DNA of 7,820 bases from Spirochaetaceae bacterium (GTDB lineage: Bacteria > Spirochaetota > Spirochaetia > Treponematales > Breznakiellaceae). A program made the position numbers and the translations under genes. The stretch lies in contig JAITNZ010000045.1 of the NCBI GenBank assembly GCA_031290205.1, positions 1 through 7,820 on the forward strand. The letters run 5' to 3'. Below the pieces are notes generated by a model. It saw nothing but the letters and a program-made list of their open reading frames with translations, did not search any database and was not told where the DNA came from. Of this stretch, positions 1 through 6,047 are shown one piece after another. Positions within the stretch are counted from its first letter, which is position 1. Every line of letters begins with the position of its first letter.

Positions 1-246
1 GACAAACTGCGGTATTCCGCTTTTGCCGGCACCTGCCTCGATTTGAAATTGCGGGAACGCGGGGTCCGCGATGTTTATCTTGTCGGAGTATGCAGTGATA
101 TTTGTGTGCTGCACGCCGCTGTTGACGCTTACAATTTGGGTTATACATTGCATGTATACGAAAAAGGCGTCGCCAGCTTTTACCCGGAGGGTCATGCTTT
201 CGCGCTGCAACATTGTAAGAACACACTGGGCGCGGAAATTTTATAA
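1..246 (+). CDS. Isochorismatase-like cysteine hydrolase, C-terminal part (5' end outside window)
   Basis: The frame is open from base 1 and stops at TAA 244-246, giving 81 residues of a truncated-by-window protein. It has the second half of the isochorismatase/nicotinamidase fold. The opening DKLRYSAFAGT matches the family's K-x-RYSAF segment that carries the catalytic lysine (visible residue 2). The segment VGVCSDICVLHAAVDA matches the strand and helix start with the nucleophilic cysteine, here Cys35 of the fragment (bases 103-105). The catalytic aspartate would lie in the missing N-terminal part. Known family reactions are amide or vinyl-ether hydrolysis (nicotinamide to nicotinate, isochorismate, N-carbamoylsarcosine). 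The SDIC form of the cysteine motif and the ending LGAEIL fit a nicotinamidase-related hydrolase, but the substrate cannot be read from this piece. A new ribosome binding site starts within a few bases of the stop, so it probably once headed an operon. Family call is firm, function is not. Confidence 0.85.
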   Translation, partial: DKLRYSAFAGTCLDLKLRERGVRDVYLVGVCSDICVLHAAVDAYNLGYTLHVYEKGVASFYPEGHAFALQHCKNTLGAEIL

Positions 247-261
247 TTAAGGAGTTATCTT

Positions 262-377
262 ATGTCAAAAGTCAAAGCATTGGCTGCCCGTTTGTGCTGC
301 CCGCATTGATATGCTTTGTTGTTTCGGAATTGTTCCGCAAGAAGGCGTGGATTAAATTCGGGGATATGCGGTTGTAA
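262..377 (+). pseudogene. Probable gene remnant: start codon with good RBS, broken frame, membrane-protein-like tail
   Basis: AAGGAG at 249-254 lies 7 bases before ATG 262, an excellent translation start 15 bp after the hydrolase stop. The frame reads MSKVKALAARLCCPH and ends at TGA 307-309. Overlapping it in another frame, 291-377 reads FVLPALICFVVSELFRKK followed by AWIKFGDMRL and TAA 375-377. That is a hydrophobic stretch followed by a basic cytoplasmic-looking tail, as at the end of a transporter or permease. The octamer GCTGCCCG occurs twice, at 283-290 and 296-303, close to where the two frames would have to join. My reading is that a membrane-protein gene lost its middle and only its first codons and last helix remain. 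The alternative is chance: a short non-functional leader peptide next to noise. I do not recognise the original family. Confidence 0.45.
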
Positions 378-446
378 CTAACCATGTATCGCATGATATA
401 AAAGCCCGGGGTCATACGCGGCGCCCAAATTCCTCCTGCGGAAGAA

Positions 447-670
447 TCGCCTTTTTCATACTAAAGGCGAGGGTGAAGTGCCACAGGCACCCGCCGCCTC
501 ACCGCCCCCTCGGCCTCGAACCCCACCTTCATAGTGAAAGGCCGGGTGAAAAGCGCCCGTGGCGCCAGCACCTGCGTTATCGTTGAGCAATGCCGGGTAA
601 AAAGCGCCCGTGGCGCCAGCACCTGCGTTATCACTGAGCAATGCCGGGTGAAAAGGCGCCTGTGGCGCCC
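447..670. repeat. GC-rich intergenic repeat cluster: 51-bp tandem units with recurrent small hairpins
   Basis: Two adjacent 51-bp units (541-591 and 592-642) match at 48 of 51 positions, and a third unit (643-670) is cut off after 28 bases. A diverged relative starts near 463. Each unit begins with a GGGTGAA-like sequence followed by a tight stem with a 3-base loop: GTGCC-ACA-GGCAC at 478-490, GCGCC-CGT-GGCGC at 553-565 and again at 604-616, and GGCGCC-TGT-GGCGCC at 655-669. Before the first relative is another perfect hairpin, TCGCCTTT (447-454) and AAAGGCGA (463-470), with an 8-base loop; a weaker version recurs at 526-541. None is followed by a T run, so these do not look like ordinary terminators. 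The cluster is more GC-rich and repetitive than the flanking genes. It may be a family of dispersed intergenic repeats (REP-like) or a structured RNA; the sequence alone does not decide. Confidence 0.8.
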
Positions 671-699
671 TTGAATAAAAATTCTTAAAGAATTAAAAT
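671..699 (+). promoter_or_regulatory. Candidate sigma-70-type promoter with palindromic spacer, ahead of the TPR-greA-DUF1848 genes
   Basis: TTGAAT (671-676) resembles the -35 box and TAAAAT (694-699) the -10 box, with a 17-base spacer. Transcription would start near 706, giving a leader of about 24 bases before ATG 730. Within the spacer, AATTCTT (680-686) and AAGAATT (688-694) form a perfect 7-bp inverted repeat around one central base, reaching the first base of the -10 box, so a bound dimer there could block polymerase. The region is AT-rich, which raises the chance of both matches arising at random. Confidence 0.5.
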
Positions 700-729
700 G
701 GGACTAGGAGTGGCAGAGTTAAAAACGGT

Positions 730-1698
730 ATGCAGGAAACAGAGTGTTCGCCCGGTGTCGAAAATCTTAAAAAAGAGGCGTTCAAGTACCTGAAAGAGGG
801 TGATGCCGGTAGGGCGATTGAGATTATCGAGAGCGCTCTGCGCATTGATTATGACGAGCCGGAACTGCTTTGGACTTTGAAGTGCGTCAGTTGGTGGCTT
901 GAGAAGATCAAGTGTCTGGAGGGGATTCCGTCACCTTATGACCGGGGCATTTTTATCATGTCCCAGTGGAAGGGTTTTTATGGTTTTCTTGATAAGATCG
1001 GCGGTTCCTTCGATAACGGGCGTTATGCCGTCCGGCGTTTTGTTTCGGCTCTTGCGCTGGAGAATTTCAAGGAGGTGTTATCCGAAGGCGGGCTTAGGCA
1101 CGATCCGGTTTTGGATTTACAGATAGGGCGTTGTTACAAGGGCAGCGGCGAGTATGAAGCGGCGCTGGAGTATATCCAGAAGGCGGCCCGGCACATGAGG
1201 GAGTCCGGCGAGGCGCTTGCCGAGCTTGCCGATGTCGAGGCGCTGCTTGGGGAGGCAAAGCAGGCGAAGGTACTCTTCCGTGAAGCGTTTTTCGTTGACC
1301 CGGAGAAGATTGAAGTCCGGTCGATGGAATCGCAGGAGATCGTTCAACTTGCCGGGATGGTTCGCAAGACGGGGGTCCCCTCTGATACGCTTGCCGAGTG
1401 GATACCGGTTTACGGCGCTCTGTTCGGCGTATTTTCAGTTAAGCGCGAATTAAAAGCGTCTGAGTTAAGCAGGTTAAAACAGGAAATTTTCACGTATGAA
1501 AATGATGTCCGCAATAACAATGAGGAGAAAAACATTCTGGTTCCGAGGCTATTAAACAGGTATCTATGGCTTCTTGACCATTATGAAAACACGAATGAGA
1601 GCGGCGCTTCAATTAACGAAGTGCTCTATAAAATAAAATTCATAGATGCGGCGATATATGACCGTTATATGAGCGTAAAAGGAAATAGGAGTATTTAG
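730..1698 (+). CDS. TPR-like protein of unknown function, upstream of greA
   Basis: This is a 322-residue soluble protein with no signal peptide or membrane segment that I can see. Residues 12-45 look like one TPR-type helical hairpin (KKEAFKYLKEGDAGRAIEII, then ALRID). Residues 125-158 and 159-192 form two more consecutive units, with the usual small residues and alternating pattern (IGRCYKGSGEYEAALEYIQKA, split here as read, and the next ending in FFVDPE). The middle (about 60-120) and the C-terminal 130 residues are helical and not recognised. TPR units bind other proteins, so a scaffold or partner role is likely, but no catalytic motif is visible. ATG 730 is chosen because the frame is closed by TAA at 694-696. 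Its ribosome site is poor: AGGAG at 706-710 is about 19 bases away. The TAG stop at 1696-1698 is directly followed by the greA ATG, so the two genes are almost certainly co-transcribed and probably translationally coupled. The GreA it precedes also carries TPR-like repeats, which suggests a shared function. Confidence 0.85.
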   Translation: MQETECSPGVENLKKEAFKYLKEGDAGRAIEIIESALRIDYDEPELLWTLKCVSWWLEKIKCLEGIPSPYDRGIFIMSQWKGFYGFLDKIGGSFDNGRYAVRRFVSALALENFKEVLSEGGLRHDPVLDLQIGRCYKGSGEYEAALEYIQKAARHMRESGEALAELADVEALLGEAKQAKVLFREAFFVDPEKIEVRSMESQEIVQLAGMVRKTGVPSDTLAEWIPVYGALFGVFSVKRELKASELSRLKQEIFTYENDVRNNNEEKNILVPRLLNRYLWLLDHYENTNESGASINEVLYKIKFIDAAIYDRYMSVKGNRSI

Positions 1699-4497
1699 AT
1701 GTCGAGCGATATACTGAACAACGTTCAAAAAATGTTGAACGAAGAGAAATTCACCCGCGCCGCGCTGAGCAATTATTCAACAGCGCAATTCAAGGAGCTT
1801 GATGAAATTTTAGACGCTGCCGGAAAGGAACACTGTCTTGATGAATTAAAAACATTGTGCGACGAGCATTTAAGTCATTCAAAAAACAGCATCATTGCGG
1901 AATATTTTTCAGGGCTGGTAAGTCTTTCCCGTCAAATTATTGACGATGTCGAGCTTGTCAACCTCGTCAATATTTTTGTTGACAATCACAAGGGGAACAT
2001 CGTTAAGTATCTTTCCGAAAGGATGCTCGACTATGGCGAATCGAAATTCGCGCTGCGCACCCTGGGGGATTGTTATAAGAGCGAGGGCAAAGAAGCCGAA
2101 CTCTACGATGTGTGGAAGCGGCTGGTAAAGATAGATTATGAAGAGGCTGATATTGCGAAGAACCTTGCCGACCATGCGGAGAAAGAAGGTAACTTTGATG
2201 AATCGGTTGATTACTACCGTAAGGCGCTGAACCGGTATATCAACAAACAGCTCTTTACCAATGTACGTGAAATATGGCAGAAGCTCCTTGAGTATCTGCC
2301 TGAGGAAATCGACTATTTTTTGCATCTGCAAAAACGGGTTGCGAAAAATATCAGTCCCGAAAAAGCCGAACTGTTATTGTGGGATCTCTATCATCTCTGC
2401 AGAAAAAAGAATGATATCGAAACGGCAATTTTAGTATTAAAGCAGATACTCGACTATGACGAAAAGGACAAAACAGCCCGCAAGGGAATAACCGAATGTT
2501 TTAGAATAAAATACGCGAAGCACAGTCAGCTTGAAGAGTATATAAAAGTATCGAATCTCGCCCAGGACTGGCGCAATGTTCACGAGGCGATTTTAGATTT
2601 TGAAAAACATATAGCCTTCGATAAGGGCAACTTTGTATTTCATAAAACATGGGGGGTGGGGCGCATATCGAATGTGACCGGGGACGAAATCGCCATTGAT
2701 TTCGCAAAAAAACGCGCCCATGAAATGTCCCTTAAAATGGCGGTAAACGCGCTGCAAACCCTCGCCAAGGACCATATCTGGACGCTCAAGGCACGAAAAA
2801 CAAAAGAAGAACTCCATGCGAAGGTAAAAGAGAATATCGCGTGGGCGCTTAAAACCGTAATAAGAAGTTTTTCCAACCGTTGCAGCATAAAACAGATTAA
2901 AGCCGAACTCGTGCCGAGCGTGCTTGCCGCGGGTGAATGGACGACATGGAATACCAAGGCAAAAGCGATACTCGAACACGACCCGATGTTCGGCAACGAC
3001 CCCTACGACATTGATGTCTATATGGTACGCGAGCGGCCGATTTCGATGGATGAAAAACTCTACAACGAATTCAAGGCGGAGCGGAAATTCTTTAAGCGCG
3101 TTGCCATACTGCGGAAATTTATCAAGCAGACCGAAGCCGGAGGGGACTCCGATTTCTTTACCGAAATGCTTGATTATCTTACCGGTTTTCTAAAAGCGTC
3201 AAATCTTGATACAACAAACCACGACAATAAAGTACAGCTCATGGCCTCGTATTTAATCATTAAAAATCTTTCAAAAGAGTTACCAGAATTAGCACCCAAT
3301 TTAACACTTAACTTTAATGAAATTTACGAGTCGTTTGAAAAGGCAAGCGCGGTCTATGCGGAAATAAAATACGATGATAAAGAGGAGGCCGATAAAGAAG
3401 ACGCCGGTAGCAAGGAGGGCGGTAAAAAAACCAAAGATTCCTACGACCTCCAGCGTGATTTCCTCAAGCAGATAAAAGAGCTTATCCCCGGTTGGCAGGA
3501 TGAATACATCAAATTATTCGCGAAAGTAGTTGCCGTTTCTAAAAACAAATCGAACATTGAGTTCGTACTCCACAGTCTTGAAGAAGCCGGGGAGAGCGCT
3601 AAAATTGTTTCGCTGATCCGTAATTGTTTTGAAAATTATAAAGAAGCCCGCGCTGCGGTTGTTTGGTTCTACAACAACTATCGTGATAAATCCCTCTACA
3701 AAGAGGCGGGACTCTCCGAAGAGAAAGAAATCATAACGCTCATTCATGTTATGGATATAACATTCCGTGAGATTGACAATCACCGCAACACATCGGAAAA
3801 TAAAAAGATAAACAAACAGGCGCAGACGATTCTTTTTGAAAAGCTCGTTCTCGTTGATTATATTAAAAACGCCGACAGGGATAATGTTGAACGTATCTAT
3901 ACGCTTGTAGAGGACGTACAGGATCTTGACCCTTCAATAAAACAAAAACTACAGCGCAGTATAAAAGAGAAATATGCGGACTTTAAATTTGCCGGCATCT
4001 CGGAAAAGAGGTCGGCTTCCCGCACGCTCTTTGTTACCGCGGCAAAGTACACGGAAAAACAAAAACAGCTCGCCGACATTATGGAAGTGCAGGTTCCCCA
4101 AAATTCAAAGGAGATCGCGTTTGCGCTTTCCCTGGGCGACCTCCGTGAAAATGCCGAGTACAAGGCCGCAAAGGAAAAACAGGAGATGCTCAATTCACAG
4201 GTTGTAAAACTAAAAAGTGAAATTGAGCGCGCCTCGATTTTCGATCCGGCAACTATTGACACCGGCCATGTTTCATTCGCTACCACAGTTACGCTGGACA
4301 ACAAAACGACGGCGCGGCAGGAGATTTACACGATCCTCGGCCCATGGGAGTCTGACCCGGATAATAAGATCATTTCGTATCTTTCGCCGCTGGGCGAGGC
4401 GATGATCAATAAGCGTGTCGGCGATAAATTTGATTTTTCTATCGGGGCGGAGAAAAATCTTTTCGAGGTAAAAGAGATAAGCGCGGCGGATATATAG
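1699..4497 (+). CDS. greA: Transcription elongation factor GreA, long spirochaete-type form with TPR-like N-terminal extension
   Basis: The protein has 932 residues against about 158 for ordinary GreA. Its last 158 residues (from about R775) are a complete GreA. The N-terminal coiled coil carries the tip motif LGDLRENAEYKAAKE with the acidic pair D814 and E817, which reaches through the polymerase secondary channel and stimulates cleavage of backtracked RNA. A C-terminal FKBP-like domain follows (about 857-932, with ISYLSPLGEAMINKRVGD). Ahead of this lie some 775 residues: helical repeats with two clear TPR-like units at 115-148 and 149-182, a strand-rich segment at 311-352 (VFHKTWGVGRISNVTGDEI), a conserved-looking helical part to about 545, a charged low-complexity linker at 557-580, and more helices. 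Long GreA proteins of this kind are known from spirochaetes. AGGAG at 1687-1691, seven bases before ATG 1699, supports the start; the ATG abuts the upstream stop. The frame is uninterrupted, so this is a natural fusion, not a misread. The role of the extension is unknown. Confidence 0.95.
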   Translation: MSSDILNNVQKMLNEEKFTRAALSNYSTAQFKELDEILDAAGKEHCLDELKTLCDEHLSHSKNSIIAEYFSGLVSLSRQIIDDVELVNLVNIFVDNHKGNIVKYLSERMLDYGESKFALRTLGDCYKSEGKEAELYDVWKRLVKIDYEEADIAKNLADHAEKEGNFDESVDYYRKALNRYINKQLFTNVREIWQKLLEYLPEEIDYFLHLQKRVAKNISPEKAELLLWDLYHLCRKKNDIETAILVLKQILDYDEKDKTARKGITECFRIKYAKHSQLEEYIKVSNLAQDWRNVHEAILDFEKHIAFDKGNFVFHKTWGVGRISNVTGDEIAIDFAKKRAHEMSLKMAVNALQTLAKDHIWTLKARKTKEELHAKVKENIAWALKTVIRSFSNRCSIKQIKAELVPSVLAAGEWTTWNTKAKAILEHDPMFGNDPYDIDVYMVRERPISMDEKLYNEFKAERKFFKRVAILRKFIKQTEAGGDSDFFTEMLDYLTGFLKASNLDTTNHDNKVQLMASYLIIKNLSKELPELAPNLTLNFNEIYESFEKASAVYAEIKYDDKEEADKEDAGSKEGGKKTKDSYDLQRDFLKQIKELIPGWQDEYIKLFAKVVAVSKNKSNIEFVLHSLEEAGESAKIVSLIRNCFENYKEARAAVVWFYNNYRDKSLYKEAGLSEEKEIITLIHVMDITFREIDNHRNTSENKKINKQAQTILFEKLVLVDYIKNADRDNVERIYTLVEDVQDLDPSIKQKLQRSIKEKYADFKFAGISEKRSASRTLFVTAAKYTEKQKQLADIMEVQVPQNSKEIAFALSLGDLRENAEYKAAKEKQEMLNSQVVKLKSEIERASIFDPATIDTGHVSFATTVTLDNKTTARQEIYTILGPWESDPDNKIISYLSPLGEAMINKRVGDKFDFSIGAEKNLFEVKEISAADI

Positions 4498-4506
4498 CAT
4501 GGGCTT

Positions 4507-5385
4507 ATGATTATAAGCGCAAGCAGACGAACCGATATACCGTGCTTTTTCTCCGATTGGTTTTTCGCACGCAAGAACGAGGGCTTTGTTCTTGCGCGAA
4601 ACCCAATGAACGGACAGCAGATAAGGCGAATAGATCTATCCCGCAAGAGTGTTGACGCGATTGTTTTTTGGAGCAAGAATCCCAAACCGATGCTTGACCG
4701 CCTGCATCTCCTCGACGGGTATCCGTTTTATTTTCAGTTTACGCTGAACGGATATGCGGAAGACATTGAAACCGGTTTGCCGCGAAAATGGGAACTACTT
4801 GATACATTCAAAGCGCTTTCCGACAAGACCGGCCCGGAGCGGGTGCTCTGGCGTTATGACCCGATATTACTCAACGATACATACACGATTGATTATCATG
4901 GTGAAAATTTTGGATTACTAGCCGGACGCTTAAAAGGCTGCACCGAAAAAGTTACTATCAGTTTTATTGATCTATATTCAAAAATAATGAAAAACATAAA
5001 CGGCAAAAATATTCGGGAAATTGATTTTGAAAACAAACACAAAATAGCAAAAAATCTTTCCGGCATCGCAAAAGAAAACGGCATGGTGGTCGATACCTGC
5101 GCGGAAGATATAGATCTATCCATGTATAACATAACTCATGCCAGTTGTATCGACGATAAACTTATAGAGCGTATTTCAGGCTGCCCCCTTGCGGTTAAGA
5201 AAGATAAATCGCAACGCCTGGAATGTGGCTGCGTTGCCAGTGTTGATATCGGGGCATACAACTCGTGTCTGAACGGCTGCATCTATTGTTATGCGAATTA
5301 CAGCCGCTCGTCGGTTGAAGAAAATTGTAAGCAACATAATCCCTCTTCCCCGCTTCTCATCGGTGAATACCAGCCGCTTCAATAA
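4507..5385 (+). CDS. DUF1848 family protein with C-terminal radical-SAM-like cysteine cluster
   Basis: The 292-residue protein starts MIISASRRTDIPCFFSDWF, the hallmark opening of the DUF1848 family, which fixes ATG 4507 as the start. Other family-like stretches are VFWSKNPKPM and RVLWRYDPI. Near the C-terminus, C254-x3-C258-x2-C261 (CLNGCIYCYAN) has the spacing of the radical SAM cysteine triad that binds a 4Fe-4S cluster, but sits at the wrong end of the protein. More cysteines lie just ahead (C226, C240, C242; also C198), which might hold a second metal site. The family description, as I recall it, notes the resemblance to radical SAM clusters and assigns no function. The gene follows greA after nine bases without a clear Shine-Dalgarno, so translation may depend on ribosomes finishing greA. 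Its last 7 bases overlap the convergent leuD. Substrate and reaction are unknown. Confidence 0.9.
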   Translation: MIISASRRTDIPCFFSDWFFARKNEGFVLARNPMNGQQIRRIDLSRKSVDAIVFWSKNPKPMLDRLHLLDGYPFYFQFTLNGYAEDIETGLPRKWELLDTFKALSDKTGPERVLWRYDPILLNDTYTIDYHGENFGLLAGRLKGCTEKVTISFIDLYSKIMKNINGKNIREIDFENKHKIAKNLSGIAKENGMVVDTCAEDIDLSMYNITHASCIDDKLIERISGCPLAVKKDKSQRLECGCVASVDIGAYNSCLNGCIYCYANYSRSSVEENCKQHNPSSPLLIGEYQPLQ

Positions 5386-5903
5386 TGGGATTGGGCATAA
5401 TCCACCCAGCCGCCGGCCTCGACGAGCTGCCGTTCAAAGCCGTCAAGCTTAAACGAGACTTTTTTTTCTTTAGTGCCGGCTGTAAAAACAAGCACCGCGT
5501 TTTTTGTATCAACGCTTACCGATGTATCGGCAGCCGCGAATTCTTTGAACAATTCGTTAATGGTAGCTGCGGGAAGTTCGACGGCCAACATACCGCAGTT
5601 ATACATATTCTGCCTGAATATGCGGGCGAAATTTTCGGCGATAACGATATTGATGTTGTTCGTTTCGAGCGCCCAGGGCGCGTGTTCCCGCGAGGAACCG
5701 CAGCCGAAATTGGCGCGGGTAAGGACGGCCGCCTTGCCGTCAATATTTTTTTTCGCGTCAAAGCCGCCGAGCTTTAAATCTTCCAGCAAAAACGGCCGCA
5801 AGGCCTCCCGTGAGTTTTCATTCAAATACTTCGCCGGTATTATCTCGTCGGTATTAATATCCCCTCTATCCAAAAACAAAATTTTCCCGCCAAATTTTTT
5901 CAT
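5379..5903 (-). CDS. leuD: 3-isopropylmalate dehydratase-type small subunit (aconitase swivel domain)
   Basis: The 174-residue protein has the small-subunit swivel domain of the aconitase superfamily. GDINTDEIIPAKYL (residues 14-27) is the N-terminal substrate-loop region, FGCGSSREHAP (66-76) is the signature loop, and IAENFARIFRQNMYNCGML follows as expected. With a separate LeuC-type large subunit carrying the Fe-S cluster, it would isomerise 2-isopropylmalate to 3-isopropylmalate in leucine synthesis. Short small subunits of this length also serve homoaconitase and dimethylmalate dehydratase. The residues after the YL of the substrate loop are NE, not the YLRT I associate with archaeal homoaconitase, so leucine synthesis is favoured but not proved. 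The start is supported by AAAGGA (5910-5915) six bases upstream of the ATG. No leuC, leuA or leuB is in the window: the gene stands alone between rpoC and a convergent neighbour, with which it shares 7 bp at the 3' end. Confidence 0.9.
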   Translation of the reverse strand: MKKFGGKILFLDRGDINTDEIIPAKYLNENSREALRPFLLEDLKLGGFDAKKNIDGKAAVLTRANFGCGSSREHAPWALETNNINIVIAENFARIFRQNMYNCGMLAVELPAATINELFKEFAAADTSVSVDTKNAVLVFTAGTKEKKVSFKLDGFERQLVEAGGWVDYAQSHY

Positions 5904-5952
5904 TTTCCGTCCTTTACTTTAATATTGAGCATTTCTGCCTACAGCTATTTTC

Positions 5953-5981
5953 ATTCTCTGCTCTCTGCTCACCAATGTCAA
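5953..5981 (-). promoter_or_regulatory. Candidate promoter for the LeuD-type gene
   Basis: On the minus strand a perfect TTGACA (5976-5981) is followed after 17 bases by GAGAAT (5953-5958), a four-of-six match to the -10 consensus. Transcription would start near 5946, leaving a leader of about 43 bases before the leuD ATG at 5903. The -35 box shares base 5981 with the outer arm of the adjacent inverted repeat, so a protein or RNA structure there could affect it. This would let leuD be expressed independently of rpoC. Confidence 0.45.
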
Positions 5982-6028
5982 CACGAACACGTTTAAAGAA
6001 AACCATTTAAAGTTCGTTGTGTTCGTGT
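5981..6028 (-). terminator. Long inverted repeat after rpoC, possible terminator or operator
   Basis: ACACGAACAC (5981-5990) and GTGTTCGTGT (6019-6028) are perfect 10-bp inverted arms. Inside them TTTAAA (5992-5997) and TTTAAA (6006-6011) can also pair, around an 8-base loop, with one bulged base on one side and seven on the other. On the minus strand the structure begins 19 bases after the rpoC stop, the right place for a terminator. It lacks the trailing T run of an intrinsic terminator: the minus strand continues TGACATTGG. It may instead protect the rpoC 3' end or act as a protein-binding site next to the leuD promoter. Confidence 0.45.
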
Positions 6029-6047
6029 CGCTCACGGTTAAATTTCT

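Noticed and set aside
412..459. Minus-strand 15-residue frame MKKAILPQEEFGRRV
   Set aside because: No Shine-Dalgarno ahead of it, and its ATG lies in the loop of the 447-470 hairpin. Too short to support as a gene.
447..470. Perfect 8-bp hairpin as an intrinsic terminator for the upstream hydrolase
   Set aside because: No T run follows the stem on either strand.
456..641. Minus-strand open frame of 61 codons with a repeated NDNAGAGATGAF-like peptide
   Set aside because: It starts with TTG, has no ribosome site, and its repetition simply follows from the 51-bp DNA repeat being a multiple of three. I treat it as a by-product of the repeat.
447..670. CRISPR array or integron attC sites
   Set aside because: Units are directly adjacent with no variable spacers, and I see no cas or integrase gene and no recombination core motif.
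3424..3430. Run of seven A in greA as a programmed frameshift site
   Set aside because: Codons are GGT AAA AAA ACC, so the run is out of phase for the usual slippery heptamer, and the zero frame continues through a complete conserved GreA module.
5388..5403. GGATT/AATCC hairpin just after the DUF1848 stop as its terminator
   Set aside because: Only 5 bp, no T run, and it lies in the coding sequence of leuD, whose codons explain it.
5385..5922. Two plus-strand frames opposite the LeuD-type gene
   Set aside because: Both are shadows of the well-supported minus-strand gene and show no family motif.
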